From Cocleimonas sp. (lineage in GTDB: Bacteria > Pseudomonadota > Gammaproteobacteria > Thiotrichales > Thiotrichaceae): a DNA stretch of 11,692 nt. This document shows positions 1 to 7,291 of this stretch, piece after piece; the stretch's first letter is position 1, and each line of letters starts with the position of its first letter. The position numbers were made by a program, and so were the translations under genes. The stretch lies in assembly GCA_023146675.1 (NCBI GenBank), contig JAGLBQ010000044.1, positions 1-11,692 on the forward strand, in the 5' to 3' direction. Below the pieces are notes generated by a model that was given only the letters and a program-made list of their open reading frames with translations, was not told the origin of the DNA and ran no database searches.

Positions 1-41
1 TTTAATAACGTATCAATACTCTCGCGTGATAACTCTGACAT
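1..41 (-). CDS. N-terminus of an unidentified leftward gene (partial, runs off the window)
   Basis: Read on the minus strand from an ATG at 41-39, the frame gives MSELSRESIDTLLK and leaves the window. An in-frame TGA lies seven codons upstream, so this ATG is the only start. A GGAG lies 10 nt before it, a somewhat long but usable spacing. The gene faces a control region with an IscR type-1-like operator (127-151) that overlaps a possible minus-strand -10 (TATATT, 124-129), which would leave a leader of about 75 nt. The start resembles the N-termini of Mrp/ApbC-type Fe-S carrier ATPases as I recall them, and the operator would fit, but 14 residues cannot establish a function. The opposite strand is also open here (positions 1-108), so the assignment is tentative. 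Confidence 0.4.
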   Translation of the reverse strand, partial: MSELSRESIDTLL

Positions 42-126
42 GCTCTTATGTCTCCGTAAAATTCATGAATTTGCTGATGGGGATGGTAAGGGAGCAACTA
101 TCAACTAACAATAGCCCTAAATCAAT

Positions 127-151
127 ATAACCCACTAATCGAGTCGGATAT
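127..151 (-). promoter_or_regulatory. IscR type-1-like operator in the divergent control region
   Basis: The 25-nt stretch matches the published E. coli IscR type 1 consensus (ATASYYGACTRWWWYAGTCRRSTAT) at 20 of 25 positions. It keeps the ATA...TAT ends, the ACT/AGT core and the CC/GG pairs. On the minus strand a possible -10 hexamer TATATT (124-129) overlaps its edge, the arrangement expected for repression of the gene starting at 41. It lies about 95-120 bp upstream of the -10 of the rightward gene, so an effect there is less likely. IscR is the Rrf2-family Fe-S sensor that represses Fe-S assembly genes when its cluster is bound. No iscR gene is in the window. The match was made by eye. Confidence 0.45.
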
Positions 152-222
152 TTATTAGTACTCCTTAAGTATGCTCCAATTTGAGGGCATTCAATCATTC
201 ATCAAGGGCAAAGCATAATTAA

Positions 223-252
223 TTAAAATACAAGTTAAAAATATGTTATAAT
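223..252 (+). promoter_or_regulatory. sigma70-type promoter with extended -10 for the beta-propeller lipoprotein gene
   Basis: A perfect -10 hexamer TATAAT (247-252) is preceded by TGT, making the extended -10 TGTTATAAT. The best -35 is TTAAAA (223-228, four of six matches) with an 18-bp spacer. The upstream DNA is AT-rich. Transcription would start near 259, giving a leader of about 30 nt to the ATG at 290. The ribosome binding site is weak (TTAGGT, about 7 nt before the start). Confidence 0.6.
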
Positions 253-289
253 GAAAGGCTGACAGTAAGATGACCAATTAGGTAATAAA

Positions 290-2269
290 ATGCATATAAA
301 AATTATAATACCCATTGTCTCTGTAATCCTAGCACTCGGGGCGTGTGGTGGAAGCAAAACAACAGAAAAGCCATTAACAGAGAGCAATTACAGACTTCGT
401 AGCACAACCAGCAATCACATACTAGAAACAAGCATAAAAAAACTAATGCTTGAAACCTATGGGAGAATTGTACCTGTTATCATGTATGCACTGGACGGAG
501 GAACAACTAAGTCTAGCAATACAGGCAACTCAACCACCAATACACAGGAAAATGGTGTTGATGAAGCTGATCGTTTAAAAAATGATGGTACCTACCTCTA
601 CGTAGCCTCCACGACTAAGCCTTCTATCAATATTTACTCAACAAAAAACAGTACTAAACAAGATGGGACTAACGATGCAAAATTAACAGCTGTAGTCCCT
701 GTTGGTGATAAAGATGCACCTGCTATTTCTGGGCTTTATTTAACGAATAACAAGCTGATTGCTTTATCAGGAAATAACGGTTATTTCGGTAGACAATGGT
801 TCGACGCTCCTTTCTGGAGTGATCGTTCAACTGAACTAACTATTTTTGATGTTAAAGATGGCACGTTAAATAAAGACGTGAAAATAACGTTAGACGGTCA
901 ACTTATTAGCAGTCGCAGAATTGGTTCAACACTTTATCTAACAACACGTCATACACCAACATTAAATGGTCTAATTCTCCGCCCAGAAAATAAAGAGCAA
1001 GTAGCCAAAAACCGCGCTTTAATTGAAGCAGCAACGCTCTCTGATTTTTTGCCTGATTATACCATCAACAAGACTGACAAAGGCGACATTTTAGCGCCAT
1101 CAAACTGTTTTACAAGTAAATACTCTGATGATACTAGCCAGCAAGCAAGCATTATTAATGTGATTACTATTAACCTTAATGATACCCGCGCCAAACCTAA
1201 AGGAAGCTGCTTTATAGGCAATGTGGAAGCACTCTATATGTCTTCAAAGTCACTTTATCTGGCAACAACGCAATATAACTATAAAACACAAAACGGTAAA
1301 GCACTCTACTCTTCACGCATTAGTACTGATATTCATAAATTCTCTTTACAGGGTAGTGACATCAACTACAAAGGCTCAGCACAGGTCGCTGGGCATTTAG
1401 GTTGGAAACAAGAGTCAAAATCTTTCCGCATGGGTGAATTTGGAGAGTCAAATGATATACTTGGCATCATCACTTATACGGGTGGTCAACCTAGCACCAT
1501 TGCATCACCCGCCAGACTTTTTACACTAAAAGAAGATGACAGCAAAGAAGACAGTCTAAAAATACTGGCTCAACTACCGAATAACACCCACCCTGAAGCA
1601 CTCGGAAAACCAGGAGAGCAAATCTACGCAACCCGCTTCTTTGGCGATAGAGCTTACTTAGTGACGTTTAGAACCACTGATCCTCTTTATATTCTGGATA
1701 TTTCCGACCCTGCCGATCCATTTGTAGTAAGTGCGCTAGAAATTAGTGGCTATTCAGACTACCTACACCCTATCGGAGAGAATTTTGTTCTTGGTATAGG
1801 AAAAGATGCCATCCCCGCAAAAGCAGAGCAAGGCGATTTTAGAGGCGCTTGGTATCAAGGTGTAAAACTCTCTCTTATTGATGTTAGCGACCCTGCAAAG
1901 CCTTATGAGCGCAATCAGTTAATCATTGGCAAACGCGGCTCAAATACTGCCGTTTCATTTTCTCACCATGCCTTTACCTCATTATTACACTCAAGTGGTG
2001 ATACGCGTATTGCCCTACCGATCAGTGTCCACAAAAATGAGCAAGCATCAGAAAATGATACGCTAAGTAGCTTCCATAATTGGCAGTATGACGCTCTATT
2101 TCGCTATGACATTACCTCCTCAGGTGATCTCTACCCACTTGAAAAAATCAAAGCTACTAATACGTCTACAGAAAAATATTCCCACTATTGGCAATATGAC
2201 CGCTCCGCAATTATTGGTGATAAAGTCTATTACCTGCATCGTGATGATATTATTTCACGTAACTGGTAA
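290..2269 (+). CDS. beta-propeller domain lipoprotein (PF09826-like)
   Basis: A 659-residue secreted protein. Residues 1-18 are a short hydrophobic signal peptide ending in the lipobox L16-G-A-C19, so Cys19 should be lipidated. Gly at +2 gives no inner-membrane retention signal, suggesting the outer membrane. A Ser/Thr/Asn-rich linker follows, then the stretch around ENGVDEADRLKNDGTYLYV (about 87-105), a hallmark of the beta-propeller family distantly related to WD40 repeats. The second half has the other typical blocks: FFGDRAYLVTFRTTDPLYIL, LDISDPADPF, YLHPIGENFVLGIGKD and a repeated LIDVSDPAKPY. The end (IIGDKVYYLHRDD) is a final blade-like segment, so the gene looks intact. The family's biochemical role is unknown; a binding or scaffold function at the envelope is inference. 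It has its own promoter upstream and terminator downstream, so it is probably monocistronic. Confidence 0.85.
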   Translation: MHIKIIIPIVSVILALGACGGSKTTEKPLTESNYRLRSTTSNHILETSIKKLMLETYGRIVPVIMYALDGGTTKSSNTGNSTTNTQENGVDEADRLKNDGTYLYVASTTKPSINIYSTKNSTKQDGTNDAKLTAVVPVGDKDAPAISGLYLTNNKLIALSGNNGYFGRQWFDAPFWSDRSTELTIFDVKDGTLNKDVKITLDGQLISSRRIGSTLYLTTRHTPTLNGLILRPENKEQVAKNRALIEAATLSDFLPDYTINKTDKGDILAPSNCFTSKYSDDTSQQASIINVITINLNDTRAKPKGSCFIGNVEALYMSSKSLYLATTQYNYKTQNGKALYSSRISTDIHKFSLQGSDINYKGSAQVAGHLGWKQESKSFRMGEFGESNDILGIITYTGGQPSTIASPARLFTLKEDDSKEDSLKILAQLPNNTHPEALGKPGEQIYATRFFGDRAYLVTFRTTDPLYILDISDPADPFVVSALEISGYSDYLHPIGENFVLGIGKDAIPAKAEQGDFRGAWYQGVKLSLIDVSDPAKPYERNQLIIGKRGSNTAVSFSHHAFTSLLHSSGDTRIALPISVHKNEQASENDTLSSFHNWQYDALFRYDITSSGDLYPLEKIKATNTSTEKYSHYWQYDRSAIIGDKVYYLHRDDIISRNW

Positions 2270-2335
2270 TTTCTACTCTAGTTAGTTTAACAATGCACTT
2301 CCTTTTTTCTTAGTTAGATGGGAAATGTAATACAG

Positions 2336-2375
2336 GCGCACTAAGAATTAAACCTCTCTTAGCGCGCTTTTTTTT
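2336..2375 (+). terminator. rho-independent terminator after the lipoprotein gene
   Basis: GCGC-A-CTAAGA (2336-2346) pairs with TCTTAG-C-GCGC (2357-2367): ten base pairs, one internal A/C mismatch and a 10-nt loop, followed directly by eight T (2368-2375). It lies 67 bp past the stop codon at 2269. No matching T-run exists for the opposite direction, so it probably does not terminate the converging ligase transcript. Confidence 0.88.
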
Positions 2376-2415
2376 GTAAAATATTTTTATACAGAGTAGC
2401 CTCTCTCACAATCAT

Positions 2416-3270
2416 CTAAAACACCTCCCTTATCCGTAAAAAACTAGCAAACCTTGGCACCCCCTTTTTAGTCCTACCAAAATATTTATAGGTAATAATC
2501 GCCCCAAGTGCAGGTGGATTCTTGCGTTGTTGCAAGGTAAATCCTGTACCAATTTTGAACTTCCGTCCAACACTATCCTCAACTAAAACAGACCCCATCA
2601 CCTCACTAAACTTTCCCTTTCCTGATAGATGCTGAATAACACGCGCCTCTGCATCTTGATGCTTTTTCACTTTAAGCAATACATTGCTGCGCCCCGACTG
2701 ATAGAGCGCATCAGCACGGTGTAACATTAACCCTTCAGCTCCTTGCATAACAACAGTATCTAACTGTTTAGTTAAAGCATCAGTATCTTCCAAACGATAT
2801 TGTTTAATCACCTTTAAATGAGGAATTGCCAATGTATTAACGAGAGTCTTCATGGCCTCAACACGTTGCTGGAAACTTCCCTCAGCGTTAGGCAGTTCAA
2901 ATAACTGATACGTTATCTGCCGCCATTCTTTATCGATAGGCTGCTTTTTTCGTACCGTACTCACTGTTTTTTGAAAGTGATTTCTAGCAATCCATAGCTC
3001 ACCATCAAGTGCTTGCTTTGGAAAATCTTTGATAAACCATACAGGTGCATTAAAATAATTTCCCTGTCGTGAAACAAGCTGCTTACCATCCCAATAAGCC
3101 CGCACACCATCCAGTTTTTCACTCACTAGATAGTGTTTTATATTAATGGGATTACGATAGGTTTTAGCGAGCAATAGCTCTGGAACAGGTTTTGCAGAAG
3201 CCATTAGTGCAAATAAAGACAGTGACAAAGCGCTTAATAAGACTACTGATAATTTATTTTTAAAATTCAT
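2416..3270 (-). CDS. ligE: periplasmic ATP-dependent DNA ligase, Lig E type
   Basis: Seals nicks in duplex DNA through a lysine-AMP intermediate formed from ATP. In 284-residue numbering, residues 1-26 are a Sec signal peptide (basic start, Leu/Ser/Ala-rich core, likely cleavage after MASA), pointing to the periplasm. The nucleotidyltransferase domain shows motif I SEKLDGVR with catalytic Lys52, motif III LDGELW (about 88-93), motif IIIa YQLFEL (121-126), motif IV EGLMLH (179-184) and motif V LLKVKK (198-203). A small OB-fold region (about 207-284) follows. The length and lack of extra DNA-binding domains fit Lig E, the minimal ligase of many Proteobacteria, often linked to competence or extracellular DNA. 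An in-frame GTG at 3276 would add two residues (M-F); ATG at 3270 is preferred. No clear Shine-Dalgarno is seen for either start. No competence gene is adjacent. Confidence 0.88.
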   Translation of the reverse strand: MNFKNKLSVVLLSALSLSLFALMASAKPVPELLLAKTYRNPINIKHYLVSEKLDGVRAYWDGKQLVSRQGNYFNAPVWFIKDFPKQALDGELWIARNHFQKTVSTVRKKQPIDKEWRQITYQLFELPNAEGSFQQRVEAMKTLVNTLAIPHLKVIKQYRLEDTDALTKQLDTVVMQGAEGLMLHRADALYQSGRSNVLLKVKKHQDAEARVIQHLSGKGKFSEVMGSVLVEDSVGRKFKIGTGFTLQQRKNPPALGAIITYKYFGRTKKGVPRFASFLRIREVF

Positions 3271-3292
3271 GAACACGGTCAGTTGTTAGGTA

Positions 3293-3319
3293 ATTTTATC
3301 AGTCTATCGTGACGATAGA
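3293..3319 (-). promoter_or_regulatory. putative ligase promoter with a 17-nt palindromic operator
   Basis: On the minus strand an extended -10 TGATAAAAT places TAAAAT at 3298-3293. A weak -35 (TTTCTA) lies 17 bp further upstream. Most of the spacer is occupied by an odd-length palindrome, TCTATCGT-G-ACGATAGA (3303-3319), with eight perfectly paired bases on each side of one central base. A dyad between -35 and -10 is a classic repressor position. No T-run follows on either strand, so it does not read as a terminator. I do not recognise the cognate regulator. Confidence 0.4.
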
Positions 3320-3394
3320 AATCCCCCAAGGCTAAATAGACCAGTGCAGAGAGAAAAGATGAACAACGAAAATATTTCCAAATTTAATGACAGA

Positions 3395-3544
3395 CTACAC
3401 AACCATTTCCATAAAGGCATCCATTCCCAAGTAATTCCCATCACCAAGCTCTGATATGATTTCCATCATAATTTCCAGAGTTTGAGCGTTCTCATCTTGT
3501 GCTTGAATTTTTTCACTTAAATCCATTAAGTCATCATCATCCAT
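3395..3544 (-). CDS. small acidic, methionine-rich protein of unknown function (49 aa)
   Basis: A complete ORF opening MDDDDLMDLSEKIQ and ending GMDAFMEMVV, then TAG. A good Shine-Dalgarno (GGGAG, complement of 3551-3555) lies 6 nt before the ATG. The protein has 14 Asp/Glu against a single Lys and seven Met. It has no Cys, signal peptide or membrane span. The middle (about 10-33) could form an amphipathic helix, followed by a Gly-containing turn (ELGDGNYLG) and a short Met-rich hydrophobic end. It lies between ligE, on the same strand 124 bp downstream, and the divergent smc. The dedicated ribosome binding site and protein-like composition support it; I do not recognise the family. A Rop/anti-sigma-sized helical partner protein is only speculation. 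Confidence 0.6.
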   Translation of the reverse strand: MDDDDLMDLSEKIQAQDENAQTLEIMMEIISELGDGNYLGMDAFMEMVV

Positions 3545-3623
3545 GACCTTCTCCCTTCTTAAGTCACAGCAACATCCTTTCTGCTACACGCATTTTACTT
3601 TAAGGCTATGCACTAGATAACTC

Positions 3624-3638
3624 TGTGATGATTTCACA
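3624..3638. promoter_or_regulatory. TGTGA-N5-TCACA dyad between the small ORF and smc
   Basis: A perfect dyad of two 5-bp arms, TGTGA (3624-3628) and TCACA (3634-3638). It resembles a CRP/FNR-family half-site pair, but the spacer is 5 nt where CRP sites have 6. It lies 80 bp upstream of the small ORF start and 129 bp upstream of smc. The rest of 3545-3766 shows one further short dyad (AAAAGT-aatc-ACTTTT, 3671-3686) and no convincing promoter or ribosome binding site for smc. Confidence 0.2.
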
Positions 3639-3766
3639 TTAGAATTTAATTGCTCTTTATTAGCACACCTAAAAGTAATCACTTTTGCACTTACAGTGAT
3701 AAACATTGCAACCAACCTGCCCCTCTCTTATCATTCGCTCCCATTTTCTAATAACTTCTTTTATTC

Positions 3767-6700
3767 ATGCGTCTTAGCAAAATTAAACTTGCGGGTTTCA
3801 AATCCTTTGTTGACCCGACTACCATTGATCTTCGTAGTAATCTCACCAGTATTGTTGGACCCAATGGTTGTGGTAAATCTAATACCATTGATGCGGTACG
3901 CTGGGTTATGGGTGAAAGCTCAGCAAAGCATTTGCGCGGTGCTTCAATGGATGATGTTATTTTCAAAGGCTCATCGACGCGTAAACCTGTTGGGCAGGCA
4001 TTTGTTGAGCTTATTTTTGATAATTCAGATGGTAGTTTAGGCGGCGAATACGCACAATTTTCTGAAATTTCCACTAAGCGCCTAATTACCCGCGATGGAC
4101 AATCCAAATATTTCCTCAATGGCGCACGTTGTCGTCGCCGTGATATTACCGATATTTTCCTTGGCACGGGTTTAGGTCCGCGTAGTTATGCCATTATCGA
4201 GCAGGGTATGATTTCTCGTTTGATTGATGCCAAACCAGAGGAATTGCGGGTCTATATCGAAGAAGCTGCGGGGATTTCTAAATACAAAGAACGCCGTCGC
4301 GAGACAGAAAATCGTATTCGCCATACCCGTGATAATCTGGATCGCTTGACTGATCTACGGGAGGAAATTGAAAAACAATTATCACGCCTAAAACGTCAAG
4401 CGAATGCGGCTGAGCGTTATAAGCAATTCAAAGAATCACAACGCCGTTTACATGCTGAATTATTAGTATTGCGCTTGCAAGGTGTGAATAAAGAAGTTCA
4501 TCAGCATGAGACGGTGATAGGCGAATACGCTACCCAACATCAGGCAGAATTATCGACACAACGTTCTTTAGAGAATCAAATTGAACATGATCGCATCGAG
4601 CAGTCAAAAACCAATGATGAGTTTAATAAAATTCAGGCTGGTTTTTATCAAATTGGCGCTGAAATTTCTCGTTTAGAGCAAACCATTCAACATCAAAAAG
4701 AGCTTGAAGAGAAGCAAAAACAACAAGGAGAACAGCTAGCACGAGAGCTTTCTAGCACCCAACAACAAGTTGATGACGATACTATTCGCATTGAAGAAAC
4801 ACAGGCTCAACTTGAGGAATTATTACCTCAGCAAGAAGAAGTGAATGAAGAACTAGCGATCACAGAAGAATCCTTTTCTGATGCCGAACAAAAACTAGCA
4901 GATTGGCAACAACAATGGCATGAATTACAGCAATCAATTGCCGAACCAACACAGCAAGCGCAAGTTGAAAAAGCGCGCATGGAGCAAATCGAGAACCAAT
5001 TACAACACATTACACAACGCTTAGAACGCTTGCAAAAAGAGCAATTACTGTTTGATACCAGCAATCACGAACTAGAATTAGCCACCTTGCAACAAAGCAT
5101 GGAAAATGCAGAAGAAGAAAGTGAATTACTACGTGAAAAGCTACAGCAAACACAAGAAAACCAACAGCAACAACAGCAAAAAAGTCGTGAATTACATGCA
5201 CAAATTGATCAGCAACGTTCACAACTACAGTCCTTAAAAGGTCGTTTATCCTCACTAGAAGCATTGCAGCAAGCGGGTCTTGGCAAGGGAAAACAAAGCA
5301 AGCAACTCAAAGAATGGTTTGCACACAATAATCTGGAGAATAAACCTCGTCTGGCAGAAAGTATTTCTATTGAATCTGAATGGGAAACCGCGCTTGAAAC
5401 AGTCTTAGGTAAAAAGCTTGAGGCGATTCAGTTGGATGATTTTTCCTCTTTGGATAATGCGCTAGCAAAAATCCCGACGGGTGAGTTTACCTTATATGCA
5501 AATCAGGCGATCAATGCGCCCTCCTCTGCTTCACCTCAACACCTCGCTAGTAAAATTAAGCAACCCACTAGCTTGCAAGCACTGGTTGCCCATATTTATA
5601 TTGCGGATGATTTACAACAAGCCTTAGAGCAACAAGCCTTACTTAAAGCGGGTGAATCCATTATTACTCGTGATGGCACATGGCTTGGTAGTAACTGGCT
5701 TCAATTTAATGGCGATGATAAATTGCGTGATGGCGTGTTAGCGCGACAAAAAGAAATTGAAACCTTACAAGCGAAAATTGAAGCCCTGACAGACGATTTA
5801 TCCATTAGTGAGGAACAATTAGAAAGCACACAAGAACAAAAAATCACACTGGATACTGAGAAAACAAGTATACAGAATCAACTCAATCAACAACACCGCC
5901 AACAAAGTGAAACACGCTCAGCAATGAGCACCCTTGAAAATCGTATTAAGCAAACACGGCAAAATGAAAAACGTATTTTAAGCGATATTGAAGAGTTAAC
6001 CGAACGTAAAGAAAGTGAGCATGAAGCCCATGTTCAAGCCACACAATTGCGTAATGCAGCATTAAAGCAAACAGAAATACTCTCAACGGAACGTGATAAA
6101 TTACAACAATTACAACAGGATCTGCAAGCAGCGGTTAATCAACATCGATTAAGCGTACAACAGCTAAGAGAACACTCGCATACCTTGCAATTACAGGTAG
6201 AAAATCTAAAAACGAATGCTCATTCATCTAGACAGCAATTAGAACGCTTACTCGAACGACTTGAAGATTTAACATTACGCGAGCTAGAATTCAAACAAGA
6301 AAGTGAACAGGTTGTACAGCAAAATGATCTTCCTGAGCAATTACAAGCCCAACTGCAAGCACACTCTGATATTGAAAAAGAACTAGGTGAAGCCCGTCTA
6401 GGTCTAGAAAAAATTGATCACAGCATTCGTGAAAAAGAAAAAAAGCGCACTCAGGCAGAGCAGCAAGTTGAGCATTTTCGTTCATTATTAGAAAAATTTA
6501 AAATGGAATGGCAAGAAGTTAGCGTCCGAGCCAGCGCATTGCAACAGTCATTAGAAGAAACAGAATTTGCAGAAAAAGAATTACTTGATGCATTAAAGGA
6601 AAATGCAACTGCTAAAAATCACAAACAGCAACTCGTAGAAATAGAACGTAAAATATCACGCTTAGGTGCCATCAATCTGGCAGCGATTGATGAGTATAAA

Positions 6701-7276
6701 GAACAAAGCGAGCGTAAGGTTTACCTAGATGAGCAAAATGATGATCTGCAAGAAGCCCTAGACCTTTTAGAATCCGCCATTCGTAAAATAGATAAGGACA
6801 CCCGCGCGCGCTTTAAAGATACCTTTGACCAAGTTAATACACGTGTGCAAGACATGTTCCCCCGTTTATTTGGTGGCGGACAAGCAAAGCTGGAAATGAC
6901 AGGTGATGATCTCCTCACTACAGGCGTATCCATCATGGCGCGCCCACCTGGAAAGCGCATTAGCAGTATTCAGCTTATGTCAGGAGGAGAAAAAGCACTA
7001 ACCGCAGTGGCAATGGTCTTTGCTATCTTTGAGCTAAACCCCGCACCCTTTTGTATGCTCGATGAAGTCGATGCGCCGCTGGATGAATCCAATGTGCGTC
7101 GCTTTGCTGCACTGGTAAAACATATGTCCGAACGAGTGCAATTTATCTTTATTACGCATAATAAAACCACAATGGAATTGGCAGATAATTTAATTGGTGT
7201 GACCATGCGCGAACCTGGCGTTTCACGTACTGTAGCGGTTGATGTTGATGAGGCGACACGTATGGCAAATGAATAG
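3767..7276 (+). CDS. smc: chromosome segregation/condensation ATPase SMC
   Basis: SMC homodimers form the ring of the bacterial condensin, with ScpA and ScpB, which compacts and segregates replicated chromosomes. At 1169 residues this has the family's usual length and is intact. The N-terminal head carries Walker A GPNGCGKS (31-38). A long Gln/Glu-rich coiled coil (about 170-500) leads to the hinge (about 510-655). A second coil (about 660-1000) returns to the C-terminal head, with signature motif LMSGGEK (S1072-G-G-E1075) and Walker B CMLDEVDAPLD (D1099, catalytic E1100). The start MRLSKIKLAGFKSF is where SMC proteins normally begin, though no Shine-Dalgarno is evident before the ATG. scpA and scpB are not in the window. 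In several gammaproteobacteria zipA and ligA follow smc; here sbcC converges instead after 15 bp. Confidence 0.97.
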   Translation: MRLSKIKLAGFKSFVDPTTIDLRSNLTSIVGPNGCGKSNTIDAVRWVMGESSAKHLRGASMDDVIFKGSSTRKPVGQAFVELIFDNSDGSLGGEYAQFSEISTKRLITRDGQSKYFLNGARCRRRDITDIFLGTGLGPRSYAIIEQGMISRLIDAKPEELRVYIEEAAGISKYKERRRETENRIRHTRDNLDRLTDLREEIEKQLSRLKRQANAAERYKQFKESQRRLHAELLVLRLQGVNKEVHQHETVIGEYATQHQAELSTQRSLENQIEHDRIEQSKTNDEFNKIQAGFYQIGAEISRLEQTIQHQKELEEKQKQQGEQLARELSSTQQQVDDDTIRIEETQAQLEELLPQQEEVNEELAITEESFSDAEQKLADWQQQWHELQQSIAEPTQQAQVEKARMEQIENQLQHITQRLERLQKEQLLFDTSNHELELATLQQSMENAEEESELLREKLQQTQENQQQQQQKSRELHAQIDQQRSQLQSLKGRLSSLEALQQAGLGKGKQSKQLKEWFAHNNLENKPRLAESISIESEWETALETVLGKKLEAIQLDDFSSLDNALAKIPTGEFTLYANQAINAPSSASPQHLASKIKQPTSLQALVAHIYIADDLQQALEQQALLKAGESIITRDGTWLGSNWLQFNGDDKLRDGVLARQKEIETLQAKIEALTDDLSISEEQLESTQEQKITLDTEKTSIQNQLNQQHRQQSETRSAMSTLENRIKQTRQNEKRILSDIEELTERKESEHEAHVQATQLRNAALKQTEILSTERDKLQQLQQDLQAAVNQHRLSVQQLREHSHTLQLQVENLKTNAHSSRQQLERLLERLEDLTLRELEFKQESEQVVQQNDLPEQLQAQLQAHSDIEKELGEARLGLEKIDHSIREKEKKRTQAEQQVEHFRSLLEKFKMEWQEVSVRASALQQSLEETEFAEKELLDALKENATAKNHKQQLVEIERKISRLGAINLAAIDEYKEQSERKVYLDEQNDDLQEALDLLESAIRKIDKDTRARFKDTFDQVNTRVQDMFPRLFGGGQAKLEMTGDDLLTTGVSIMARPPGKRISSIQLMSGGEKALTAVAMVFAIFELNPAPFCMLDEVDAPLDESNVRRFAALVKHMSERVQFIFITHNKTTMELADNLIGVTMREPGVSRTVAVDVDEATRMANE

Positions 7277-7291
7277 TAAAGACCTAATTCA

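Noticed and set aside
1..108. Plus-strand open frame ending in TAA at 106-108 (35 codons, C-terminal fragment)
   Set aside because: A second plus frame is equally open here, the peptide shows no family features, and the overlapping minus-strand ATG has a ribosome binding site and an operator in front of it. It remains an alternative to the leftward gene.
3808..3825. TGACCCGACTACC in smc resembling the end of the inverted-repeat element (TGACCCACTACC)
   Set aside because: It lies inside a conserved coding stretch (FVDPTTI) right after the SMC start, has one extra base and no partner arm; treated as chance.
3748..4167. Long minus-strand ORF opposite the start of smc, and similar ORFs opposite smc and sbcC
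   Set aside because: Shadow frames of strongly conserved coding regions; composition is Cys/Arg/Ser-skewed without domain signals or ribosome binding sites.
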